From the NCBI GenBank assembly GCA_024655945.1, contig JANLFK010000008.1, positions 89,718 through 153,717 of the forward strand: 64,000 nt of DNA, given 5' to 3'. Both the position numbers and the translations under genes were made by a program. The stretch comes from a candidate division KSB1 bacterium (GTDB lineage: Bacteria > Zhuqueibacterota > Zhuqueibacteria > JANLFK01 > Oleimicrobiaceae). Positions 43,445 to 53,500 of the stretch are shown here, one piece after another. Under the pieces are notes generated by a model. It saw only the letters and a program-made list of their open reading frames with translations. It was not told the origin of the DNA and ran no database searches. The stretch's first letter is position 1; every line of letters begins with the position of its first letter.

Positions 43445-45748
43445 TCATCGGAAGTAGACGCGCAAAGTATCGAATATGGCCCTGGCCGCCAGCGAATCGA
43501 TGTCGCCCGCTCTACGGCTGACGCGGAAGATACCCCACCACTCTTCGTTGGAGAAGCCGTCAGGGTGAGCAGAGGAGGCATATCCTCCGAGGTCGTGTGA
43601 CCAGGGATCGCCGGCTTTCCACCACTCGTCCGAATAGGCCATCAGCGTGGCGCCAATGCAAAAGGGGTGCCGCCTCATTTCCAACAGCCTATTCTTGGCA
43701 AAAACGGCTTGTGTCAGCTCGTACTCGCGATGATTGCGGTTGTCATAGGCATCGATGCCATATTCCGAAATCCACAGGGGCTTGGAGGAGAAGGCCGAGT
43801 ACAGGAGGAAGGTCGGCCCAAATCCCTCCCGGTCGGACTTGTAGAGGTTCATCCCCCACATGTCGAGATACGGCAAATCGCTATCGCGCGCCAAGTAGTC
43901 GGCCAGGCCAATGCGCGTGCGGTCGCCGTTGGGACAGGCAACCGGATGGTAACTTGCCCCTTCAGCAAGGAAGGCAGTCACCGCCAGGTCCTCCACCAGG
44001 GAGTACCAGGCCCAGTTGTCGCCATTGGTCAGGTTTTGCTCGTTGCCCAACGACCACGCCAAAAGCGCCTGGTGGTCCTTGATGCTGCGCACGTACCGCT
44101 CGAATTCTTCGATGATTGCCATGCGTTCGCGCGGTGCAAAAAAGTCTGCTTCGGTGGACACCCAGAAGCCGGCCAGCACTTTGATGCCGCAGAGGCCTGC
44201 CTGGTCGAGGAGGAGCTGCTCCGCCTTGCCCCACGTGCGAATGGCGTTGCAATTCATCGTGTGCAGCAGTGGCATGTCTCTTGCGTACACCCGTTCCGGA
44301 TAGACCAGATCGCCCCAGCTCCCTATGGGCACTGGCGAGTACCCGACGCCTTTGATGACAAAGGGCTCATAGACTGTGTCGCCGTCGAAATCGACCTCCA
44401 GTCGCCCGTTTGCCACGCGCACCGGGCCGCATGAAAGAGGCTTCGGCACTGGCACAAGCCGTCGTACAGCCAGCGGGCCCACATCGAGCCGCTCCTGGCC
44501 TTCGACTTGCAGCGCCAGTGTGTCGCTTGCGTAGCCGGGGCGCCAAGCCCAGAGGAGGTAGGAGCCCGCCGGAACTGCCGGGAAGAGCACCTCCCCCCTG
44601 AGGTCGCTCAGCGCCCGGCGGCGGCAGTCCAGCCCGTCGATGGTGACGACCGCAGCCGGAAGTGGCTGCCCTTGCTCGGTGAGGCGCACTCTCACCTGGG
44701 TGCTGGGTGGCTCGTACAGGCGCCCGTACAAGAGGAGATTGTCGATCCACAGGGTAACTGCCCTATCCCGGGAAGCTTCGTCGGCTTTGAACTGCACGGC
44801 CTGCAGGGTGTCAAGAACATCGTCGATGCCCTCGCGCTGGCCCCAGGAGGGTTGGTGGAAATCCTGCCGGAAGTCGAATTCATACACTCGCCACTCCCTC
44901 GACACCTCAGGGATGCGCACAAAGTATTCGGCCCAGTCATCTGAAGTGACGGCGGCTTTCAGAGAGACGATGAGCGGCTGCCCCTCTCCTCTGAGGGCGA
45001 CGATGAGGCCCTCGTAACCGCGGGCATCGAAGGTGACCTGGTCGTTCTGTCCAAACAGGAATCTGATCAAGGCAAACGGATACTGGACTGTCGAGCCAAG
45101 CACATAGCGAAACTGATACGCGCGCGAGGAGAGATAGCCCCCGGCGCTCGGCCCCACCGCGACTCCTGGCGCAGGCAGCGTCGTCGATCCCTGGTCTTTG
45201 TGCGTCTGCCATCGTCCCTGCGGCGGGTAGACGACCGCCGGGCCGGTATGCTCGGCGTCATCGAGGAGGACAAAGGAGCGCCAATGGCCTTCGGCTTGCC
45301 AGCAGGTGTCGTACCACGCCTCGAGGTCCTGCACCGAGAGCGCGCTGTCGCCGTCAGCGTCCAGAGGGTCGTTGGCTGCAACCGGGCCGAGGCGCTGCAC
45401 CAGCGCTATGGCGTCCCACAGGTCCAGGCGGCCGTCAGCGTTCTCGTCGCCAGGGACAAGCTGCACGTCGAGCACAGCGCTCCCTCGATCCACCCTCACT
45501 TGCCGCCGCTCGGCGAGCATGTGGGGAGCAGAGACGTGCAGCAGGAAGCCGCCGGGTCCTGGCGGCCTGAGCGTGTAGCAGCCGGCGCAATCGGTCCTGG
45601 CCAGGGCAAAGTCTGGCAGCAGCACCACCGTGGCGTCGGACACAGGCCTGTGCCCTAAACCGGTCACCCGCCCGGCGAGCTGTGGGGCGGCCAGCGAAAG
45701 CGCAGCGCCTATCAGCTGGCTGAAGACCGCTATCGTAGCAGCACGCAT
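43445..45748 (-). CDS. GH2-like glycoside hydrolase with dockerin-like and carbohydrate-binding regions
   Basis: A 767-aa protein. The ATG at MRAATIAVFSQL has AGAGGA just upstream and gives a signal peptide; longer frames would run into the neighbouring gene. Order: CarbopepD-like (25-97), dockerin-like EF-hand pair (100-150: GDENADGRLDLWDAIALVQRL, DADGDSALSVQDLEAWYDTCW), beta-sandwich CBM-like region (about 155-345), a second CarbopepD-like region (350-425) and a GH2-type TIM barrel (450-767). The latter has acid/base Glu570 in SLGNEQN and nucleophile Glu662 in WISEYGIDA. The exact substrate is unclear. The start overlaps the preceding cohesin-like gene by 19 nt. Confidence 0.85.
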   Translation of the reverse strand: MRAATIAVFSQLIGAALSLAAPQLAGRVTGLGHRPVSDATVVLLPDFALARTDCAGCYTLRPPGPGGFLLHVSAPHMLAERRQVRVDRGSAVLDVQLVPGDENADGRLDLWDAIALVQRLGPVAANDPLDADGDSALSVQDLEAWYDTCWQAEGHWRSFVLLDDAEHTGPAVVYPPQGRWQTHKDQGSTTLPAPGVAVGPSAGGYLSSRAYQFRYVLGSTVQYPFALIRFLFGQNDQVTFDARGYEGLIVALRGEGQPLIVSLKAAVTSDDWAEYFVRIPEVSREWRVYEFDFRQDFHQPSWGQREGIDDVLDTLQAVQFKADEASRDRAVTLWIDNLLLYGRLYEPPSTQVRVRLTEQGQPLPAAVVTIDGLDCRRRALSDLRGEVLFPAVPAGSYLLWAWRPGYASDTLALQVEGQERLDVGPLAVRRLVPVPKPLSCGPVRVANGRLEVDFDGDTVYEPFVIKGVGYSPVPIGSWGDLVYPERVYARDMPLLHTMNCNAIRTWGKAEQLLLDQAGLCGIKVLAGFWVSTEADFFAPRERMAIIEEFERYVRSIKDHQALLAWSLGNEQNLTNGDNWAWYSLVEDLAVTAFLAEGASYHPVACPNGDRTRIGLADYLARDSDLPYLDMWGMNLYKSDREGFGPTFLLYSAFSSKPLWISEYGIDAYDNRNHREYELTQAVFAKNRLLEMRRHPFCIGATLMAYSDEWWKAGDPWSHDLGGYASSAHPDGFSNEEWWGIFRVSRRAGDIDSLAARAIFDTLRVYFR

Positions 45749-46521
45749 TTTCCTCTGAGCTCCCTTGCCCCAATTCTCAGGCGATAGAAATAGGTACCGG
45801 CAGGTAACGGTTGCCCGGAGGCATCCACACCGTACCAGAGCAGTCGTGCTCCACCCGGGGTCACCGGATCTGCCTGCTCCCACACCAATCTGCCGAGGGC
45901 GTCGTAGAGCGACCAGCGAGCCGAGCCTGCCTCGGGCACGCCCGTCACCCGCAGCACGACGACCCCCTTGCACGGATTGGGGAAAGCCGCCGCGCCCAGA
46001 GTCTCCCTTGCCTCTGCCTCTTGTTGCCCAACAGAGCTTGCCTGGGCAATCACCGCAGGGAACACGCCGCACGGCGACTCTCGCAACGCCTCGTCGATGG
46101 CCACGGGGTAGCCAGTGCGCAGACCCACGCTGCTCGCCTGGGCGCCCACGCGCAGGCAGCGCAGCACCACGAGAGTGTCGCCGTCGGGAAGGGCGACACC
46201 GGTAGTGGCCTTGCTCAGCATGAGCGCGGTCACCGAGGGCCCTGGGTCAGCCACTGCCTTCCACCGCACCCAGTCAAAACGGCGCAGCGCCACGGGCTCG
46301 ATGCCCCGCACCTGCACCGCCAGCGTATCGATTGCTAAGCGCAGGTCAATCGCCACCAGACGCGGAAAACCCCTTGCCCAGACCACCACCTGAAACTCTT
46401 GCCCCACCTCCGGACTGGCCGGAATGCAGCCGAAGCGTATCTCGCCGCCGGCTACTGCCGCGCTCCAGGCGGCCGCGCCGACCATCGCACTGACCAGGGC
46501 TGTGGCTATGTGGCGTCTCAT
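45730..46521 (-). CDS. Cohesin-like secreted protein with sorting domain
   Basis: A 263-aa protein with signal peptide (IATALVSAMVGAAAWSAAVAG) and GAGGAG before the ATG. The first 130 residues resemble a cohesin-type jelly roll: IRFGCIPASPEVGQEFQVVVWARGFPRLVAIDLRLAIDTLAVQV... ending LPDGDTLVVLRCLRV. The C-terminus is a sorting domain (AAFPNPCKGVVVLRVTG, WSLYDALGRLVWEQ, GTYFYRLRIG). The next gene encodes a dockerin-like segment, so this may be its surface anchor. The cohesin assignment rests on pattern only and could instead be a general Ig-like fold. Confidence 0.65.
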   Translation of the reverse strand: MRRHIATALVSAMVGAAAWSAAVAGGEIRFGCIPASPEVGQEFQVVVWARGFPRLVAIDLRLAIDTLAVQVRGIEPVALRRFDWVRWKAVADPGPSVTALMLSKATTGVALPDGDTLVVLRCLRVGAQASSVGLRTGYPVAIDEALRESPCGVFPAVIAQASSVGQQEAEARETLGAAAFPNPCKGVVVLRVTGVPEAGSARWSLYDALGRLVWEQADPVTPGGARLLWYGVDASGQPLPAGTYFYRLRIGARELRGKCVLLR

Positions 46522-46527
46522 CGCTCC

Positions 46528-48150
46528 TCACAGAAAGCGCGAGTACAGGAAAAGCACTGTTATGACCAACAATACCGAAAAGGCGATATTTGCCCGGTGC
46601 CGGGTGTGATTGCAGTTGTTGCCAGCGCCGGCATGTTGGCTGGCAAGCACTCCGGCTGGTACAGACATCAATCCGCTGCTAAGATGGGCCGGACGCTGCC
46701 CGGTGGACAGACTGACACCGACCAGCACGATGGCTGATAGGGCAAACAGCAGAGCCGCAAAGTGCAAGAAGTGGATCTTGGCCACTTGCTCCAGCGGGGC
46801 GCACCGGAGGTGCCCAGCTTTGTGCAGCAGTTCCAGAACAAGGCGTAGGGCGCCGGCCACTGCACCCCCGCACAGGGAGCAGATGGCCCCCTTGGCGTTG
46901 ACGCCCGGCCAGAGAATGCCGACGACAAACACAGCCGCTATGGGCGGGCCCACATAGGCCTGCACGCTCTGCAGAAAGGCAAAGATTTGCAAGCTGATGT
47001 AGCGCATGAAGGGCACCCAGAGAATGGCCAGGATGACCAGCGCCGTGGTGGCCAGCCTGCCGACTAGCACCAGCTCCTTCTCGGTCACTTGCGGCCGGAA
47101 CTGACGGTAGAAATCGAGTGTGAAGAGGGCCGAGCTGCTGTTGAAACAGCTGGCAAGGGAGCTGATGAGGGCAGCCATGAGACTCACCACAACCACTCCT
47201 TTGACGCCAGGCGGCAAAAGAGTGCAAGTTGCCAACACCGGATAGGCTCGAGCCCCCAAGCCCGAGTCGCCCGAAAGCGCGTGAGCGACTAGGCCGGGAA
47301 GCACCAGCACGAAGACGGAGAGGATCTTGAGGAACCCTGCCAGAACCGCACCGCTCCTTGCCTGGTCGATGTTCCTGCCGCTCAGTACCCGTTGCACCGT
47401 GTATTGATCCGTGCACCAGTACCAGATGCTGAGGATGGGTGCACCCAGCAGGATCCCTGTCCACGGGAAATCGGGATCGGAGGGCGGCTTCATCATGTGG
47501 AAGAACTCCTGCGGCACCCTGTGTTGCAGCCCATGCCAGCCGCCCACTTCGCGCAGCCCGAACATGGTCAGGAGGGCTGCCCCAGCAAGCAGGACCGCCG
47601 ACTGGAACACGTCCAGATGCACGATGGCCTTCAGCCCGCCTGCCACCGAATAGATGCCGGCCACGCACGCCATAACCACGGCAGAGGTCGCCATGTTCCA
47701 GCCCACCATCTGGCGAAGCAGGAGACTGCCCGCGAAAAGGATGACCGACATGCGCGTGAGCACATATGCCACGATGGACACACTGCTCAGGTAGATGCGG
47801 CTGGCCCTGCCGTAGCGCTTCTCAAGGAATTCAGGCGTGGTGGAGACGCCCGAATTGAGATAGAGGGGTACGAATACCCAGCCCAGCGCGAGGAGCACGA
47901 GGCAGGCCTGCCATTCGAAGTGGCCTATGGCCAGGCCGCGGCTTGCCCCAGAACCAGCCAAGCTGACAAAGTGCTCGCTGGAAATGTTCGAGGCAAAAAG
48001 AGACGCGCCGATCACTACCCACCCCGTCCCGCGTCCTGCCAGAAAATAGTCCGTGCTGGTCTTTTCGCGCCGCGAGAAGTAGCACGCCAATACCAGCAGC
48101 ACGACGAAGTAGGTGCCGACAAAGGCCATGTCCAGCTGGGCCAAATTCAT
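46528..48150 (-). CDS. Sodium:solute symporter (SSS family, SGLT-like)
   Basis: A 540-aa membrane protein with about 13 helices. It carries the family motifs: DYFLAGRGTGWVVIGASLFASNISSEHFVSLAGSGASRGL near the N-terminus, SGGL-type GGLKAIVHLDVFQSAVLLAG, WYWCTDQYTVQRVLSGRN (the SGLT signature) and SLASCFNSSSALFTLDFYR. It begins at MNLAQL, the first ATG. It takes up a sugar with Na+ and is placed 6 nt after the cohesin-like gene and before the GH3 gene, so glucose or short beta-glucosides are likely substrates (inference). Confidence 0.93.
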   Translation of the reverse strand: MNLAQLDMAFVGTYFVVLLVLACYFSRREKTSTDYFLAGRGTGWVVIGASLFASNISSEHFVSLAGSGASRGLAIGHFEWQACLVLLALGWVFVPLYLNSGVSTTPEFLEKRYGRASRIYLSSVSIVAYVLTRMSVILFAGSLLLRQMVGWNMATSAVVMACVAGIYSVAGGLKAIVHLDVFQSAVLLAGAALLTMFGLREVGGWHGLQHRVPQEFFHMMKPPSDPDFPWTGILLGAPILSIWYWCTDQYTVQRVLSGRNIDQARSGAVLAGFLKILSVFVLVLPGLVAHALSGDSGLGARAYPVLATCTLLPPGVKGVVVVSLMAALISSLASCFNSSSALFTLDFYRQFRPQVTEKELVLVGRLATTALVILAILWVPFMRYISLQIFAFLQSVQAYVGPPIAAVFVVGILWPGVNAKGAICSLCGGAVAGALRLVLELLHKAGHLRCAPLEQVAKIHFLHFAALLFALSAIVLVGVSLSTGQRPAHLSSGLMSVPAGVLASQHAGAGNNCNHTRHRANIAFSVLLVITVLFLYSRFL

Positions 48151-48276
48151 GGACAAGTCACCGTCGCATGCTCCGTTGCGTTGCGACTTGGCCGCTCATC
48201 ATTAAGTCTGGCGCTCCCAGGCAGGGCGAAGTCGCTGCCATGCCTGCCACGTTGCCAGACGTCGATCGGCAAGCAC

Positions 48277-50523
48277 TTACTCCAGGACAAAGGTACGCTC
48301 CAGGTTCCCGACACGCACGGCAAATTCCCCAGGCTCCACCGTCGGCCGATTGTCAAGGCCGATGAAGCTCAAATCAGACTCGTGGAGAGTAAACTGCACG
48401 GTTCTCTTCTCTCCCCGGTTGAGGTCCACTTTCGCGAAACGCTTCAGGCGCCGCACCGAGGGCGTCACCGAGGCGTATAGGTCGCTGAGATAAAGCTGTA
48501 CGACCTCCTTCCCGCTTCTCTGGCCCACGTTCTGCACGGTGACGGTCACGGTCAAGGAGTCGCCACGCGGCAACTTCTCTTTGTCCAGAATGAGGTCGGT
48601 GTAGGCGAACGAGGTGTAGCTGATGCCAAAGCCAAACGGGAAGAGCGGATGGTAGCGATTGAAGGAATTGGCATTCTCACTGTGCTTGTGGTCGTAAAGC
48701 GTCAGGTCATTGCACGCGCGTGGGTAGGTGATGGGGAGCTTGCCCGAAGGATTGACCAGGCCAAAGAGGACCTCGGCGATGGCCTGCCCTCCTTGCGGCC
48801 CCGGCAGGTAAGCCACGAGGATGGCTGCCGCCTTGTCGGCGATGCTGGTGATGATGCGCGGCCTCCCCTCCACCAGCACCACGACGACGGGCACCTTCGC
48901 CCCCGCCAATGAGGCGACCAGGCGGAGCTGGGGCTCCGGTAAGGTCAGCTCCGAGATGTTTCCGGGCGTCTCACAGTACGGGTCTTCGCCGAGGCAGACG
49001 ATGGCTACATCGGCTTTGCGAGCTGCCTTCACCACTGCCTTGATGTCTCTGTCGCGGTGCACTTCGACCCCTGGCAGGTATGTCACTCTCTCGCGGCCGG
49101 CCATGGCCACAATTGCCTCAAGAATGGTGGGCGTGTCCTTCGGGTAGAGTTCCTCACGGTCTCCTTGCCAGGTGATTGTCCAGCCGCCATTCAAGCACGA
49201 GCGCTTGGCGGCCGTTGGCCCGGTGACCAGCACTCTCGTCGAAGGAGAGAGAGGAAGGAGCTTGCCACTATTCTTGAGCAACGTGATGGACTCGCGGGCT
49301 GCTCGCAGGGCGGTTTGCCGGTACTCGGGCGAAGCGAAGCGCCCTGACCCCTCTCTTGGCGGATACGGATTTGCAAACAGGCCAAGGTCGGCCTTGAGTT
49401 GTAAGATTCTCCCCACCGCTTCGTCGATGCGCGTCTCGGGCACAGCGCCCTCGCGCACTAACTCCAAGAGGAGCTCGTAGAAGCTATAGTCCAAGGGGAC
49501 CATGCTCATGTCGACGCCAGCCATGACGGCCATGCGCACGGCCTCCTTGGCAGTGGAGGCGACGCGGTCCCGCTCATGGAGATTTCTGATGTCAGCCCAG
49601 TCGGAGACGATCACGCCCTGAAACCCCAGTTCACTGCGCAGAAGGTCGCGCAGGTAGAAAGAGCTGGCGTGCACGGGGAGGCCATTGATTTCTGAGGAAT
49701 TCACCATCACGGTTTTCACCCCGGTCTGCACCGCCGCCTGAAATGGCGGCAGGAAGTATTCGCGCAGCATGCGTTCGGGAATCCAGGCCGGGGTGCGGTC
49801 TTTGCCGGTGAGTGGAAAGCTGTAGCCCAAGTAGTGTTTAGCGCAGGCGGCAGCCCGTGTGTGAACGTCCAGGCGACCATCGCTGCCCTGCAGGCCGGCC
49901 ACGTAGGCCTTTGCCATGACCGAAGCCAGATAGGGGTCCTCGCCGAAGGTTTCCCACAGGCGCGGCCACAACGGTTGCCGCCCAACATCCAGCACCGGAC
50001 TAAAGTTCCAGGGAATGCCGCAGGCACGAATTTCGTAGGCCGTTATCTCCGCCTCCTTGCGCACCAGCTCCGGCTCCCAGGTTGCGGCCATGCCCAAATG
50101 CTGCGGGAAGAGCGTCGCCCCGAGCGTGTAGCCGGCGCCGTGGACGGCGTCGATGCCGTAAATGACCGGAATGCCTAAGCGCGTCTCTTTGGTCGCCACA
50201 TCCTGGATGGTGGTGATGATCTCCTGCCAGCGCCCCAAGGGGTGTGCGGAGGTGCCCACGTTCAGTATCGACCCCACGTGGTACTCCAGAAGGGCGCGCC
50301 TGAGGCTGGGCAGGTCGATCTCCAGCGGCTCCTGCGTCAGAGGGTAGCCCTTGCACACCAGCTCCAAAGAGATCTGGGTCATCTGGCCTACTTTCTCTTC
50401 CAACGACATCTGTGCCAGGAGCGTGCTCACCATTGGGCTGGGCCCAGCGCCGGGAGTCGCCGTCCTTGCCATGGTCACGGTTCCAAGGGCCAAGACGAGT
50501 AGCAGCGCCTGCGGTGATCTCAT
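48277..50523 (-). CDS. GH3 beta-glucosidase
   Basis: A complete 748-aa GH3 enzyme with a signal peptide and GGAGG upstream. The TIM barrel carries AKHYLGYSFPLTGKDRTPA and the catalytic nucleophile Asp308 in GVIVSDWADI. The alpha/beta sandwich has ESITLLKNSGKLLPLS and LVTGPTAAKRSCLNGGWTITWQG. A C-terminal Fn3-like domain ends the protein (VTVTVQNVGQRSGKEVVQLYLSD). It would release glucose from cello-oligosaccharides or mixed-linkage oligosaccharides. It has no sorting domain, unlike its neighbours, so it is probably periplasmic. Confidence 0.95.
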   Translation of the reverse strand: MRSPQALLLVLALGTVTMARTATPGAGPSPMVSTLLAQMSLEEKVGQMTQISLELVCKGYPLTQEPLEIDLPSLRRALLEYHVGSILNVGTSAHPLGRWQEIITTIQDVATKETRLGIPVIYGIDAVHGAGYTLGATLFPQHLGMAATWEPELVRKEAEITAYEIRACGIPWNFSPVLDVGRQPLWPRLWETFGEDPYLASVMAKAYVAGLQGSDGRLDVHTRAAACAKHYLGYSFPLTGKDRTPAWIPERMLREYFLPPFQAAVQTGVKTVMVNSSEINGLPVHASSFYLRDLLRSELGFQGVIVSDWADIRNLHERDRVASTAKEAVRMAVMAGVDMSMVPLDYSFYELLLELVREGAVPETRIDEAVGRILQLKADLGLFANPYPPREGSGRFASPEYRQTALRAARESITLLKNSGKLLPLSPSTRVLVTGPTAAKRSCLNGGWTITWQGDREELYPKDTPTILEAIVAMAGRERVTYLPGVEVHRDRDIKAVVKAARKADVAIVCLGEDPYCETPGNISELTLPEPQLRLVASLAGAKVPVVVVLVEGRPRIITSIADKAAAILVAYLPGPQGGQAIAEVLFGLVNPSGKLPITYPRACNDLTLYDHKHSENANSFNRYHPLFPFGFGISYTSFAYTDLILDKEKLPRGDSLTVTVTVQNVGQRSGKEVVQLYLSDLYASVTPSVRRLKRFAKVDLNRGEKRTVQFTLHESDLSFIGLDNRPTVEPGEFAVRVGNLERTFVLE

Positions 50524-50562
50524 CCCTTCCTCCTGATCAGAAGAGTGCCTGCCGAAATTGCC

Positions 50563-53500
50563 TCACCTGAGACGTACCATTTTCATCGTCTTGACAGCCT
50601 CCCCCGTCGCCGTCCTTACCCAGAGCCGGCAGAAGTACACCCCACTGGGTGCCGGGTCGTCCCACAACACGCGATGGGACCCCGCATGCTGTGTGGCGTT
50701 GACTAACTCCCCAAGCAACCGGCCGGCCACGGTGTGCACGGTGATGACCACATGCCCTTCCTCCGGCAGGTGATAGGCGATCACCGTGCCCGCATTGAAG
50801 GGGTTGGGCCAGTTCTGCTGTAACGTCGGCTCGCGCGCTACGCCGCGGTATCCTCCTACCTCTTCGACGACAGTAGAGAGGGTGTCGAAAGGATTGGCGA
50901 TCTCCAGCAGGAGCTCCCACACGGCGCGCGGACGCTGATACTGTTCGGCGCGGTACTGCGCCGGATCGGCATAATGCCAGGCCTCCGGCGTGTTGAAGAG
51001 GTAGGCTGTCCTTTCGTTCACCCACGTCTGATAGTACACGCCATAGGCCGTTTGCAAGGCCCTCTGCATGAGAGTTTCGTCGCCGAGCTCCTTGCCCCAG
51101 TGGTACATGCTTGCCGCGACGAAATAAGAAGAGCCGGTCCACACCTCGTTGGGTTGTCCAGAGGGGAGAGGACTGCCGTCGGCATTGCGACCATTCACGG
51201 CCCCCATGTCGCCGATGCCGTCGCCGGTGTAATCGGCCAACGGCGCGACACACCGCTCGAACACCTGGTGGAGATGGGAAGCGACGCGGCCGGGAGGCAG
51301 AATGGGCTCCAGGCCCGTGGTCTCGCAATAGCGCTGGCCATTGAGTCCGTCTGCCATGATGGCCGTAGAATGGGCATCCAGTCGGTAGTAGTGCAGCTCC
51401 TCCTGCCAGAACAGGTTGTCCAGCACCTGCTTTGCCACGGCCAGGGCTCTTTCCACTTCCGCCTTGAGTCCTGTCTCCCCCACGGCTGCCGCCAGCCGGG
51501 CCATGGCCTGCAAGGCGCCGACCCACAGGCCCCCGCAGAGGAGGTTGTCTCCCACGAACCCCCAGGTATCGTAGGTCGTGTTCCCATGGTCAGGAAGGGT
51601 GTTGCCATTGGCGTCCTTGGTCTTCATGTAGCGGTAGGTCTTTTTGCAGGCCGGCCACACGAAGTTGAGAAAGGCCTGATCGCCCGTCTTGCGGTAGTAC
51701 GCGTAGACCTGCTGAATGAATTTGCTGGGCATGTCTTGCCAGTCGCCCCCATAACCACTGAAGCGGAAGAAGGGGTCCTGCGCAGGCATGCCGGCGTCGT
51801 GCGGGGCCTTCCCCTCCGGGTCATTGGCGATATAGTCGGCAAACCAGCGCAGCACGTCGCGCTCGATCTCCGGCCACAGCTCAAGATAGTGGCGACACTC
51901 GTAGTGGCGCACGTCAAAAGTCTCGCACATGGGATACGCCTGGCATTCCATGCAAAAGTACTTGTGGTCGTCAGCAGGCAGGGTACCGTACGACGACTCG
52001 GCAGGACGGGTGATGCAGCCGTTCTCCCAGAAGACGCCGCCGAAGGTGTCGTAATAGAGCTCGTTGAGGGCGGCCTGCTTGAGCCATTGCGGGTAGTGGG
52101 GATTGTCGACGATCAGCCGCTGCCAGCGGTCGACCTCTGCCTCCCACTGCGCCAAGTTTGCCAATGCCTCGCGGGCCACGGCAAAGGAGTGGCCAGTTTC
52201 GGTGCCGAAATATTCTGTGTAGCGGCGGTACCATTCGGTGCCCTCGCCGAAACGCACGCGGGGGAAGTACCACGTGAGCACGAAGGGCACGGTGGCTTCG
52301 TCCCCGGGGGCCAGCTTCAGGCTGACCGCTACCGCGGCGGCAGAGCCGGAGCCATCCAGAGCCACGCCGCTGAGCCTGCCGTCGGCAAAGTCGTCGTAGA
52401 TGTCGGCGCCGGTTCCCGAGCCGTTCCAGGAGGGGCAGACGCTCACCGTCCAGCCGGGCTCCTTGCGGGTGGCGATGCACCATTCGCTGCCTTGGGTTAC
52501 AGAAGTGTTGAGCGGGCTTTCGGCGCGGAGCACCACCCCGATGAGCTCTGCTTCCGCCTCGACCGCAGTGCGCAGGCCGGTGCGCACCTCGTCGGCATAA
52601 CCCGCGTTGGGGAAGGTGAACATCAGGGCGAGCTCCAAAGTGTCGGCGCCGGGATTGGCCGCCCGAAACTGGAAGACCCCCACGGGAAAGCTGGTCTCGC
52701 GGTAGTTGTGCGGGATGATGGGGCTGAACTGCTTGAGGGACAGGTCGGCCAGGTTGCCATAGAAGTCAAACCACGCCTGCGGGTAGAGGGCATAGTAGCG
52801 CCCATCGCCCTGGTTCAGGGTTGACCAGGCGGGCAGAAGACCCTCGGTGGCAAGGGTACGCGCGCGCGCTGCTTGCCCGGGGATCTTCTCAAACAGGTGG
52901 AAGGCCCCCTGGGGCAAGAACTTCTCTTCGTGCACGCCGGTCTTGAACTCCCAGGGGCCAAAGGTGCCGCACAGATTGAACATAAAGTTGCCGGCACCCA
53001 CGCCACCCAAGGGTACGCCCCTCTTGGTCCTGCCTGTAGCGCCCCGGGGATAGTCGCCAAGCGGCCGTGACCACGCACAGGAAGGCACTGGCCACATGCT
53101 TCGCGGCGCGCGGGCTCTTGTGCCTACCACCACGGCGGAAGGGGCACTTTCGTTGCCCGAGGCATCCACTGCCTTCACGAAGTAGTGCCCGGTCGTCCCT
53201 GGCGGGACCTCGCCATCGGTATAAGCCAACACGGGCGTGGGGGCCTTGATGAGGCCGGTGGTGCAGGCCTCATAAGGGCCGGCAGGCGTAAGAGCACGAA
53301 ACAGGCGGTAGCCTCGGATATCGTTCTCCACGTTGCGCCGCCAACTGATACGTACCCCTTCAGGAACAGAGGAACATTGCACCCCCTCAGGGGGAAGGGG
53401 CGGTACGTCGTCGCCCACGGTCGGCGTGATGGCGATGGCCGCTATTTTCGCATAATCGGCGTCTACTGCCGGTACGGCGATGGTGATGCTCCCTCCTTCC

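Noticed and set aside
45749..46072. A 108-residue extension of the GH2-like enzyme
   Set aside because: It overlaps the sorting domain of the upstream gene out of frame and places the signal peptide internally. AGAGGA precedes the ATG at 45748.
50974..52824. A 616-codon plus-strand frame inside the GH116 gene
   Set aside because: The opposite strand encodes catalytic GH116 motifs, and the frame has no ribosome site or domain.
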